64,000 nucleotides of DNA from Gordionus sp. m RMFG-2023. Taxonomy: Eukaryota; Nematomorpha; Gordioida; Chordodea; Parachordodidae. The stretch lies in contig NC_088775.1 of NCBI RefSeq assembly GCF_954871325.1, positions 10,889,561-10,953,560 on the forward strand. Reading direction: 5' to 3'. How positions within the stretch are numbered: the first letter of the stretch is position 1; each line of letters starts with the position of its first letter. Below the pieces are notes generated by a model. That model ran no database searches. It saw only the letters and a list, made by a program, of their open reading frames with translations, and had not been told where the DNA came from. A program made the translations under genes and the position numbers. This document shows, piece by piece, positions 1-10,883 of the stretch.

Positions 1-433
1 GCCTTGGTGAGATTGTAAAATGTGATAATTTCTGGTTTTTTCAAATCCCCAGTTGATGTATCAATATTGTTATCATAGTGAAGGGTAGAAAGCATCATGC
101 TTATACTTTTTTGGTACATATGATACTAATGTCATATTATCTTAGCAGGCAAATAAACTTGAACAAATATCTTTCTTTTTAAAATTAAATGATGTTGGAA
201 ACTGCTTTTTATTTTTTTTTAAAGTTCCTACTATTGTTAATGAATTGGGAATTTAATAAATGTATAGCAAGTTCATAACTGGTAAACCAGTTATCTGTGG
301 TGACATTCCTATTACTCTTAGAAATGGGCTGAATTAACCTTTCAACCACATCAAAAGGCTTATTTCTCAATTTATATGGTCCTTCAGGCTGATTGCCAGC
401 ATATAATTCTATTTTCAAAGTATAAAATGTCAC
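1..433 (-). pseudogene. piggyBac transposase, C-terminal part of the DDE domain (runs off the window edge)
   Basis: On the minus strand, 433-209 reads a piggyBac-type segment with PEGPY, a VVERL..PI stretch and the NVTTDNWFTSYELA block. That block surrounds one catalytic Asp in this family. Downstream, about 165-1 continues in another frame with the matching LLSTLHYDNNID and KPEIITFYNLTK blocks, which precede the last catalytic Asp in known piggyBac proteins. The frame change and the missing N-terminal half mark it as a decayed DNA transposon copy. The 3' end lies outside the window. No TTAA-flanked end was found with confidence. Confidence 0.85.
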
Positions 434-1407
434 TAGAATAATTCAAATTAAAAATCATATGTTAAATTTATGATTTTTTACTCCACCGAAAAAATAAATA
501 ATATAAAATTTTCAAATTTAAAGTCATATATATCAATCAAAAAATAGATAAAATTATATTTTTTTCAATTATATTTATTAACCTGACATACATAAATATA
601 ATTAGTAACAAAAAAAAATTGGATTTTAAAAAAAAATTACGTCATTACATAGGTGGGGTATATTTTACCCCATGCTCAACAAATAGCATATATCTCAAAA
701 ACTATCAAATCAATAATCATGAAATTTGGAAGTTGTATTACTTGTTACAAAATATTAAACTACTGAAAAAACCAGGTCGGAATATCTTCTAGGTTTTGTA
801 TTACAATTATTATAAAAGTTGTGGGGTCGTATTTACCCCACCTTTGTAGTGAAGGGTAGAAATTAATTTGTCGAGCTAATTTTTTTTATATAATATTATA
901 TTTTTTAAAAAAAACATGTTTTTAGTTTTTTCGCTTTTTTAATTTCGCGTTTTCGACCTCTGTTTTTTTCAGACGCCACTTTTCAATTTGTATTAAAACC
1001 TTAAATCATCTGGTGTAAATTATTTAAAATGTCATCGCAAATGGATATCCAGATCGATGTAAGTGAGTCATACAATGATGATATTAATGAAATTGAAAGT
1101 ATCCTGGAAGAAATTGTTCTTGGTAACTGTCATAAATGATACATTTTTTGTAGTATAATGTCAATCATTTTATATGTATATTTTTGTTTATCTATTTTTT
1201 TTGTATATAGTTAAAATATCAGTCATTTTAATATTAGAGATTTTTATATATTGTAGATTTTTTTTGATAAAAGATCATTAATTTTTTTTTGAAACTTACA
1301 AAAACCAATTCTTTTAAGATGATCCATTTTGTTATCAAAATTACTTATGATTATTAATATTTGTAAAATGACTTATCAATATTTTTATTAATAAAGAAAT
1401 ATTTATT
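434..1407. other. AT-rich spacer with two TGGGG/CCCCA hairpins and a 36-codon ORF
   Basis: No recognised gene. Two short palindromes built on GGTGGGGTA/TTACCCCA lie near 650-675 and 822-843, and the motif GTGAAGGGTAGA occurs near 79 and 846. These may be relics of piggyBac-type ends. An acidic reading frame (1029-1139, plus) begins MSSQMDIQIDVSES and is rich in Asp, Glu and Ile. Acidic N-termini occur in piggyBac transposases, but its orientation is opposite to the fragment at 1-433, so a link is only a guess. Confidence 0.3.
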
Positions 1408-1686
1408 GATTTAGTAGTTGAATAAATTTATTATATAACATTTCCTAGGTCCCTTTATTTCTAGTTGGGCATTTTATTTTCTGTGTTTTCTTTTTAGTTT
1501 TAATTTGCGTCTTATTTTTGTTTTTACAATAAAGCATTTATTTGTTGATTTAGTAGTTGAATAAATTTATTATATAACATTTCCTAGGTCCATTTATTTG
1601 TAGTTGGGCATTTTCTTTTTCTCTGCTTTTCTTTTATTTTTGGAATTTGGTTTTCGTCATATAATTTGACAGTTGTTGACCGCGAC
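1408..1686. repeat. 139-bp tandem duplication, probable LTR or leader of the plus-strand Gypsy copy
   Basis: The block starting GATTTAGTAGTTGAATAAAT at 1408 recurs at 1547, a period of 139 bp, with few differences over the first 100 bp. It is followed at about 1674 by a GC-richer stretch (GTTGACCGCGACTACCAGG) that looks like the start of an internal retroelement leader. I infer a remnant of a 5' LTR with an internal duplication. No matching 3' LTR was identified, so the assignment is tentative. Confidence 0.35.
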
Positions 1687-1856
1687 TACCAGGATAGTTT
1701 CGATTCCAGGATTATTCGGTATTTTAAGGTAAAAAATATTTTATTTTATATTTTGTATCTCTCCTCAGGACACAACGCAATCACATTTTTGTTTAAATTT
1801 TTTTTAGAAGTTTAACACGGTCAAATTAAAGTAATATAAATTTTCCATATAATGAG

Positions 1857-3578
1857 ATGGGCTTTATATTTAATTTTGATATTGAGCCTAGCGTATTTGA
1901 TAAAATTTCGGAGTATCCGAGTATTACTTATCAAAATTTGTATAAAATGGTTGATAAATTTGATGTAAATAATGCATTAGTGACGATTTTATTATTGGTC
2001 ATACTGTATGTGTTATATATTATAATAAAATTTTTGTTTGGAAAATGTACGGTTGGTTGCGACCAAAGTATATGGAAATTAGAAAATAGACACTCCGGTG
2101 TCGGCAGATTGTTGGAAAAAGATTTCGGACTTGGAAAGTAGTTTAAATGGAATTTTAAATGAAATCAAGAACTGCAGACCTAAAAAGGTTGAAACGATGA
2201 AAGATAATAACGATGATCGTTCGGAATTTGTGGAGAGGTCAGTAGTTAGCCTCCAGGAATTAAAAGATATAAAAGAATCTATTAAAGATATTTATAGTGA
2301 GGTATCTAAATTGATTAATATGAGTAATCAAGGGGACAAGAAACAACTCGGTGATGGAATTATTTCGAATGGAAAGAGTTTTCAAAGATTGTTGCTGACA
2401 TAATTTGTAATCGGTGCGGAAACAAGGGTCATTATTCTAAAACCTGTATTGTAAAGGAACAGAATTTTAGAATGGGTTTTCCATTGCCAAGGTCTAGTGG
2501 AGAAAATTCCAACGTAAGGAAGATTTCAGGCCTAAATGTAAATAAAGTTGATTCGTTGCGATCGAATTATGGCAAATCGCGTTTGTGTTTTAAATGTAAC
2601 AAACCGGGACATGTAGCCATAAACTGTATCAAAAATTGACTATATGATTGCAAGTGTAATCATATAGTAAATAAGAGATCGGGAGGGAGAAATAATAATA
2701 AAGTAAATAACCATGCTGAAATGAGATCTGATTCTCGTAAAAGCAGTGGTTTTAACCGAAATTTTTTTTATCCTGATGATAAAAATAAAAATAATAAAGA
2801 TTCTAATGATTTTAAATGGGAGAAATATCCTAGGGGTATTGTTAAATATTCCGATGAAAGGAATATTAATACTTTCAGATGGGAAAAATATTCCATTTAT
2901 ATTGCAAAAAAAATATGAATATTGTTAATGAACCACTAAATTGAATTTATGTTCAAATGGGAATTCTCATGAAACCGATGTTTCAAGTGAGATTAATATT
3001 GATCAGTCAATTAAAACATATGAGATTTTAATGACTGAGAGATTAGTCGAACCTTGTCCTTGTCCAAGAGTTACTAAACTAAGTTGGGAGTAATTCTCCA
3101 TGATACCACATTTTTCCTAGATTTATGAGTAGTAAAGAAAGATGTGGAAACCATCATGGGGTGGGATTGGATTGTTCAGTTAGGTCCTTTCAATAATTAT
3201 TGGAATATTTTTGCAATACATAATGGTTCGGCCCGAAACGAGACTAAACCCAAAAATATTGCTTGAAAAAAGATTCATGAAATAGAAGGGACGGATTTCA
3301 CCGTAAAACAAGATAATTCAACCCGTAATTCCGATAAATATATAAATTCCACGGAACTTATGATTGAAAACTATATTAGCATTGATGAAAACCCAATGGT
3401 TGCTATTGGTTTTCATGATTTACATATAATGCGTGAAAATATATCTCTTTTAATAAAAAAGTATGAAGTAATTTTTGAAGACAAGTTAGGATGTCTTAAT
3501 GACTATCAAGTGGATATAAAATTAAAGGAGGGATTTGCACCTGTTTTCCTAGCGTGTCGTCGAGTTCCTTTTGCCGTG
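1857..3578 (+). mobile_element. Gypsy/Ty3 retroelement family G1, broken gag and start of pol (fossil)
   Basis: Parts seen in order are a gag-like segment; two CX2CX4HX4C zinc knuckles (about 2408-2449 and 2590-2634, of the form CNRCGNKGHYSKTC and CFKCNKPGHVAINC); a protease-to-pol linker with the GWDWIVQLGPF stretch; and the first part of pol. The pol part is nearly identical to the minus-strand copy at 7563-10424, which fixes the family. The copy is clearly broken, with several breaks, and most of pol is absent. It abuts the left arm of the palindrome at 3579. Confidence 0.75.
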
Positions 3579-4722
3579 GTTCGAAATTAAGTGAAATTTT
3601 GTTAATAACAGGGGTGACCGTGATCCGTCATCAGGATCATGTAAGATTGGGATAAATAAGAAGCGTCTCGATATTTTTTGTTTGGTTCATATCGGTCAGG
3701 GTTCCGAATATGTGGTCATATTTGTAATATGTCAATATACACAAGTTCGTGGTCAGTTCGATTAAATTTATAGTTCAATTCAGACGGGTTCAGTAAAAAG
3801 TTTGTCAACATGTTAATGATATTGGAAAGGTTTCTTCGTTTTGGTTCGTTAAGGAATGTTCTTTGTCTGCTTTGTTAAATGAATAAAAAAAATTTTTTTG
3901 TTAATTCAATGAGTAGATGTTTTTATCTTTTCTTGAATGAATAGAAAGTTTTTTTTTAATGTAATGAAAAGATGTTTTTATCTATTCTTGAATGAATAGA
4001 GAAGTTTTGTTTTTATCTTTTCGTGAATGAATTGAAAGTTTTTTTTGTGGGGGTAATAAAATAGCTTGTGTTATTAATGTTAGTCGAAATTTGTATTTTA
4101 TCAGGGTACTACATAATGTATATTGTAAAGAAAATCTTAAACATTTGGTAAGAAGATTGTTGTTGTATTAAATATTTGTTTCTCCCAGTCCTATGGTTGC
4201 AGTTTTTTTTCTTCCTTACTTATTGTATTGGAAGTTGCCTTCAATTTTGTAATTAAAAGTAGAAATGAATAATACTAACTTGGGGGATTCGCGTGAGTGA
4301 GTTAGATTAGTTTTACAAATACTGTTGTGTTATTGGTTTCACTTGACGCTCACCCCAAGAGATATTGTTGATAATAATATAGAGATAGTTGAAGCACATG
4401 GGAGAAATAAGTTTTGTTTTCGTTATAATGTATGCGCCGCAACTAGTATACATTAATACATTAAACCATAAGTTTTTTTTTTGTAAAATATATTATAATA
4501 ATTTTTATGCCGATAAACATTATATATAGTAAAAAATTTTTATATTTATAATCATAAAAAATTTTTTTATAAAATTTTAAATTTTTTTTAAAAAGTTTTG
4601 TTTCCCTTTGCATTTGTAGAAATAAAAATTTTATATTTAAATAGTCCCTACGTAATAATCTATTTATTAGTCGACATATAATCCTTTGGATAATACTTGT
4701 CCACCGCCCAAATATCATCCAC

Positions 4723-5133
4723 ATGGAAACTACTAGCCGTTTGATCGATTTGGGATCTTGTTATTTGCAGGTAACATTAATACCCAAAAATACCGGAATG
4801 ACTATACAATCACCGATATCCCAGGAGAATTCTATGGCGTCTGTGGGGCTCAGGAAGCGAAGATGCTTCCATTGCCATAACGATGATCATATCCGTAGCC
4901 AATGTCCAAGCTTGGGTAAGGATGTTCGCCAACCTCTAGCCCCGGTCCATGACAACTCTATAGGTCGATCAGCCAAACATTATCGAAGAAGACTGGGTGA
5001 CTCAACGCAAGGGCCATCGCCATTTTCTCCCGTGCGTCCGGCTCCGTCGGCCAACAGGGGTGAATTAATTGGCACCTCCAGTGGTCGTTCTAGCAGCGCA
5101 TCTACCCCCCCCCCCCGACAGACGATATTCTAA
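4723..5133 (+). pseudogene. CCHC zinc-knuckle protein (retroelement gag/ORF1-like), left palindrome arm
   Basis: The 136-residue frame has one zinc knuckle CX2CX4HX4C (CFHCHNDDHIRSQC, about residues 48-61) preceded by basic residues, then a Ser/Pro/Arg-rich tail. This composition is typical of nucleocapsid-like retroelement proteins (Gypsy gag or LINE ORF1), but no reverse transcriptase is attached, so the family is not settled. The frame is mirrored at 5538-5987. It is treated as a fossil inside the inverted repeat. Confidence 0.55.
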
Positions 5134-5537
5134 AAAGGGCTATAAGCAGTATTCATGAGCCCGCTCCGACGACATTATACTACAAAAATGTATCATTTAT
5201 GACATGCCACCCCTTTATGGGCTGTGGCATGCATATAAACAAACAAATAAACAAAAGTATATATATATTATATTTAAAAAAATTGTCGACCTAGGTACAT
5301 ACAGTATGCATCCATAAATGGGGATATAGCGGACTTTGTGGGAGTCCTCACGAGAGCAGTAATTGATTCTCCCACAAATCCATAGCGTCAATACGTTGGG
5401 ATACCGCAGAAGAGGTTGATGTCGTCGGAGCGGGCTCATGAATACTGCTTATAGCCCTTTTTAGAATATCGTCTGTCGGGGGGGGGGGAGGGGGGGGGGG
5501 GTTGATGCGCTGCTAGAACGACCACTGGAGGTGCCAA

Positions 5538-5987
5538 TTAATTCACCCCTGTTGGCCGACGGAGCCGGACGCACGGGAGAAAATGGCGATGGCCTTGCGT
5601 TGAGTCACCCAGTCTTCTTCGATAATGTTTGGCTGATCGACCTATAGAGTTGTCATGGACCGGGGCTAGAGGTTGGCGAACATCCTTACCCAGGATTGGA
5701 CATTGGCTACGGATATGATCATCGCTGTGGCAATGGAAGCATCTTCGCTTCCTGAGCCCCCCAGACGCCATAGAATTCTCCTGGGATATCGGTGATTGTA
5801 TAGTCATTCCGGTATTTATGGGTATTAATGTTACCTGCAAATAACAAGATCCCAAATTGATCAAACGGCTAGTAGTTTCCATGTGGATGATATTTGGGCG
5901 GTGGACAAGTATTATCCAAAGGATTATATGTCGACAGGGACTATTTAAATATAAAATTTTTATTTCTACAAATGCAAAGGGAAACAA
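5538..5987 (-). pseudogene. CCHC zinc-knuckle protein, mirror copy in the right palindrome arm
   Basis: This is the inverted duplicate of the frame at 4723-5133. It has the same METTSRLI start region, the same zinc knuckle (CFHCHSDDHIRSQC) and the same Arg/Ser-rich tail, with a handful of substitutions. The frame opens upstream of the shared Met. The low divergence from its mirror suggests that the inversion-duplication is much younger than most transposon remnants in the window. Confidence 0.55.
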
Positions 5988-6603
5988 AACTTTTTTAAAA
6001 AAAATTTAAAATTTTATAAAAAAAAATTTTATGATTATAAATATAGAAAAATTTTACTATATATAATGTTTATCGGCATAAAAATTATTATAATATATTT
6101 TACAAAAAAAAAACTTATGGTTTAATGTATTAATGTATACTAGTTGCGGCGCATACATTATAACGAAAACAAAACTTATTTCTCCCATGTGCTTCAACTA
6201 TCTCTATATTATTATCAACAATATCTCTTGGGGTGCGTCAAGTGAAACCAATAACACAACAGTATTTGTAAAACTAATCTAACTCACTCACGCGAATCCC
6301 CCAAGCTAGTATTATTCATTTCTACTTTTAATTACAAAATTGAAGGCAACTTCCAATACAATAAGTAAGGGAAAAAAAACTGCAACCATAGGACTGGGAG
6401 AAACAAATATTTAATACAACAACAATCTTCTTACCAAATATTTAAGATTTTCTTTTCAATATACATTATGCAGTACCATGATAAAATACAAACTTTTCGA
6501 CTAACATTAATTACACAAGCTATTTTATTACCCCCACAAAAAAAACTTTCAATTCATTCACGAAAAGATAAAAACAAAACTTGTCTATTCATTCAAGAAA
6601 ATA

Positions 6604-7120
6604 TTAAAAATGAGTGTAAATTTTAAAAATATCGATGGCTCTAAAAAGAGCTTATAGTAAAAATGTACCTAAAAAACATGTATAATTATGTTTAAAAATT
6701 TCTAATTGTATTTTTTGTTCTAGGAAGATTGACTCGCGTTTTTCGTTTGTTATGTTAAAAATTTTATGTGCTAAAATTTTTAAAAATGAATATGTTGATT
6801 GGGAGAAATTACTATTAGTTGAGATGACTATGGGTTGAAAAATAAAATTATTTAATATTGAGTATTTATTGATTTTTTTATTTTCGCCATTAGTAAGAGG
6901 ATTTGAATTAATTGATGAGGGAAAGGAAGAGACACAGGTAGCGTCCCAAATTAGGGATTTCCCATTGGACCATGGGATGCAGGTTAAACCGTCAGGTCTG
7001 AGACCATCTTGTAGAGAGAGGTTTGTTGGTTCTAGAATGTTAGGAATTTTAGCTTTATTGAGAGCGTTATGGATGATTTTATTTATTGCTTTATGCCGGA
7101 GGTGGCGACCTTGGCTACGG
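6604..7120. other. 0.5-kb block present only in the right palindrome arm
   Basis: This block interrupts the right arm at a point where the left arm is continuous. It contains a short hairpin (ATGGCTCTAAAAAGAGC near 6634) and an open frame on the plus strand that starts at 6869 and runs through the block into the arm (to 7204). The translation (SPLVRGFELIDEGKEETQVA and onward) matches nothing I know. GC content is higher than in the flanks. It may be an insertion in the right arm or ancestral sequence lost from the left arm. Confidence 0.5.
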
Positions 7121-7562
7121 GAGATAAAAACATCTTTTCATTACATTAAAAAAAAACTTTCTATTCATTCAAGAAAAGATAAAAACATCTACTCATTGAA
7201 TTAACAAAAAAAAATTTTTTATTCATTTAACAAAGCAGACAAAGAACATTCCTTAACGAACCAAAACGAAGAAACCTTTCCAATATCATTAACATGTTGA
7301 CAAACTTTTTACTGAACCCGTCTGAATTGAACTATAAATTTAATCGAACTGACCACAAACTTGTGTATATTGACATATTACAAATATGACCACATATTCG
7401 GAACCCTGACCGATATGAACCAAACAAAAAAAATTGAGACGCTTCTTATTTATCCCAATCTTACATGATCGTGATGACGGATCACGGTCACCCCTGTTAT
7501 TAACAAAATTTCGCTTGATTTCGAACCCCGGTTCAATATGACCAGACCTCTTTCCCATTTTT

Positions 7563-10424
7563 TTATTCGATTGTCAAACAATCGGGTCCAAACTTTTGAC
7601 CCACTGAAAACTTTACCACTAATTTTACTTCCATTGAGGTAATAATCTTCCTCTTTGGTTTTAAGAAATCTAATGGACCCCGTGTTCGCCTACCTAAAAA
7701 TAACTCTACAGGCGTAACTCCCTCTCGATTGCGAGAATTGAGGTAATATAATTGAGACATGTAAGCCTCCTCTTTATGAGTTCCAGCCTTTTTAATCCAA
7801 TTTTTAACAATGGCTACCATCCTCTCAGCTTGTCCATTCGAGCTGGGATGGTATGGTGGAGCCAGAATGTGTTTTGTCTGAGACTCAACAGAAAACTGTT
7901 TAAAATCCTCACTGACAAAGGCGGGACCCCCATCAGACACTATTGTGTCGGGAAAACCGAACCGAGCATATAATTCTCTTAATTTTTTAACAACAATTTT
8001 CGTGGTATACCCATGTACTTCTGTATATTCTATCCATTTAGAATACGAATCTACCACTAAAAAATATGTCTTTTTATTAAGATCAAAGAAATCAATGTGG
8101 ATACGTTCCCAAGGTTTCTTTGATTTAGGCCAAAATTGCCCTACCTCTTTACGGGGCATAGGGGCACAGGCATTACAAGGAACGCATTTCCTGGTAATCC
8201 GTTCTATATCATTGCCCATACCAGGCCACCATACATATTCTCGAGCCCAAGATTTCATCTTGTCTCGACCTTGATGACCGGCGTGCAATAATTTCATAAT
8301 TTTACTCCGTAATTTATAAGGAATTACGGCCCTGTTTCCCCTCATAAACAATCATCAACAATTGATAATTCTTTCTGTATTTTTTTATATGCATCATATT
8401 TGTTTTTCCAAGGTTTCTCTCCTGTTAGACTTAATTTTACCTGACCTAGAACTTTGTCATTCACAGTATTGGTTTTCAAATCCTCCCAATTGCCAGGACC
8501 CCCTTTTAAAATATAAGACAGAGAACGCACTAGGGCTTTCTCTCTATCAATACTTATACTATCACTTATCTCTGAATCTGCACAGCCAGAACCTAACCTG
8601 GACAAAATATCAGGCAAATGATTCTCTTTGCCCCGATGATATCTAACTTCCACGTTAAAACTGCCCACTAATAATAACCAAAGTTGTAACCGGGGAGATA
8701 GCCTTAACTCCCTATTATCCTTTCGGAATAGGTGGATTAACGGTTTGTGGTCAGTAAAAATTTCAAATTTTTTACCAATCAAATATTCACGGCATTTCGT
8801 CAAACCGAAAATCACGGCCATCCTGTTCAATCACCGAATATCTCGTTTCGACATCCCGAAAAACTCGGGGAAAAAAAAGGATGGGTCTTTCCACACCATC
8901 AATTACATGTAATAAGGCTCCTCCAACACCTTTGTTGGAGGCATCAACAGCTAAAATGATTTCTAAATCATTGTTGAAACATACTAAAATTGGCTCTTCC
9001 CCAATCTTTCCCTTTAAAATTTCAAAAGCTTCTTGTTGCTCCACTTTCCAATCGAAATGAACACCTTTTTTTAATAACTCATATAACGGGGTAGCTACCT
9101 TCGCAAAATCTTCTATAAAACGATGGTAGTAATTTACCATACCCAAAAAGGACTGCACCTCGGCCTTACTAATGGGCTGCTTCAAATTTAATATATTTTT
9201 CAAATTTTTTTGCAATGGCTTCACCTCAATCCCATTTATTTGATGACCTAAATATTCTACCCTTGTTACGCCCAAAATGCTTTTCTCCTTGCTGGCTCTC
9301 AAGCCTTTACCATGAATTCTTTTAAAAACTTCCTCCAAACGTTGGTTATGCTGCTCAGGCGTCATCCCTGTAATTAGCACATCATCCATGTAATAAAATA
9401 CCCCCTCTAGTCCTTGGAAAACGGACGCCATGGTACGCTGAAAAATCGGGGCCGACACACTCAACCCAAATGGTAGTCTACAAAAAGCGAACAACCATTT
9501 AGGAGTCGTAATCGTCAATAATTTACGAATCTCCTCCCTCAAAGGTAATTGTAGATAGGCTGACGAAAAATCAACCTTCGAAAAATATTTTGCTTCCTTC
9601 AACTGAGCCAAAATTTCCTCAATTCGAGGCAAAGGATATTTAACCTCTGTTACCCATCGATTAACAGTTACTCTGAAATCAGCACAAAGCCTCAATTTAC
9701 CATTTGATTTCTTAACCGGTACCAAAGGGGTTGCCCATACGCTATATTCCACTGGAATAATAATACCATCTTTAACCCATTGATCCAACTCTTCGTCAAT
9801 TTCCTTTTCCCATACAAAAGGAACTCGACGACACGCTAGGAAAATAGGTGCAAATCCCTCCTTTAATTTTATATCCACTTGATAGTCATTAAGACATCCT
9901 AACTTGTCTTCAAAAATTACTTCATACTTTTTTATTAAAAGAGATATATTTTCACGCATTTTTTGTAAATCATGAATACCAATAGCAACCATTGGGTTTT
10001 CATCAATGCTAATATAGTTTACAATCATAAGTTCCGTGGAATTTATATATTTATCGGGATTACGGGTTGAATTATCTTGTTTTAAGGTAAAATCCGTCCC
10101 TTCTATTTCATGAATCTTTTTTCGAGCAATATTTTTGGGTTTAGTCTCGTTTCGGGCCGAACCATTATGTATTGCAAAAATATTCCAATAATTATTGAAA
10201 GGACCTAACTGAACAATCCAATCCCACCCCATGATGGTTTCCACATCTTTCTTTACTACCCATAAATCTAGGAAAAATGTGGTATCATGGAGAATTACTC
10301 CCAACTTAGTTTTTCCCAAAACTATTATCTCAGACCCATCAAATTGTCTGACACACATAGATTCTTTTTCAAGTTTACCCCCAGGCCAATACTTACAATA
10401 GTAACAATAATACAAATTTTCCAT
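7563..10424 (-). mobile_element. Gypsy/Ty3 retroelement family G1, pol region: RT, RNase H, integrase (fossil)
   Basis: Read from 10424 downward, the parts in Gypsy order are as follows. The reverse transcriptase carries the conserved CADFR, LPFGLS and YYMDDVL blocks. The RNase H of the Ty3 type has the DASNKGVGGALL and FTDHKPL motifs. The integrase has an HHCC zinc region near 8290-8170 and the catalytic core (DFFDLN, VSDGGPAF, SSNGQAERM). The copy is only moderately decayed: I count about two to three breaks across pol. No gag is attached on this side, and LTR ends were not found. Its 3' side merges into the right palindrome arm, which carries the same family's 3' sequence. Confidence 0.92.
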
Positions 10425-10742
10425 TTCAAAAATTTGAAAAATATTTTCAAGTTAATGTAAAAACAAAAGGTGGCTATAAATTTATTGGTTTGAAATGTAA
10501 AAAATATATACCCTCAAATAAATCTAGTAGCTATATAACCTCAAAAAATACCTAATGGTAATTGTAATTTTTACATTCTAATAGTATTTAATTAATGAGA
10601 ATGTTCATGTCAGTAACATCCACAAAAATGACTTCCATAATTTTTTTGGAATAAAGTATACTAATATAGTAGAAAATCCCCTAGACGCGCTTTTTAAATC
10701 TAAAAATTAAAATTCTCTAATGAGCATTTTTGATAATTTTTC

Positions 10743-10883
10743 GTAGCCTTGCCCTCAAGTGCTAGTGCTGATAGATTATTTAGTAAGGCAAAACTTATAC
10801 TTTCTGATCGTGGCTCTAGACTTGGGGATAATAGTGTAGAGGTGATTTTATTATTAAAATGCATCAAAATAAATAAAAAATGA
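10743..10883 (+). pseudogene. hAT transposase C-terminal (dimerisation) remnant
   Basis: A 46-codon frame reads LPSSASADRLFSKAKLILSD and then RGSRLGDNSVEVILLLKC before a stop. This is the hallmark C-terminal dimerisation block of hAT transposases (xPSSAxxERxFSxAxxIxxxxRxxL). Nothing recognisable precedes it, so only the end of an old copy survives. Its sequence is clearly different from the hAT at 29194-32714, so it is a separate family. Confidence 0.85.

Larger units (their letters stand above)
3579..7527. repeat. Large inverted repeat: arms 3579-5176 and 5414-7527, loop about 240 bp
   Basis: Reading 3579 onward on the plus strand gives almost the same sequence as reading 7527 downward on the minus strand, starting with GGTTCGAAAT. 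The match continues to the centre, where GCAGTATTCATGAGCCCGCT (5148-5167) is mirrored near 5422-5445. The arms differ by scattered substitutions and small indels. The right arm also carries about 0.5 kb (6604-7120) that the left arm lacks. The outer 0.9 kb of each arm is G1 3' untranslated sequence; the inner part holds a CCHC reading frame. An inverted duplication of a composite retroelement end is the simplest reading. Confidence 0.85.

Noticed and set aside
5215-5439. 74-codon ORF in the palindrome loop
   Set aside because: It covers the loop and a mirrored arm edge; the translation is unlike any known family.
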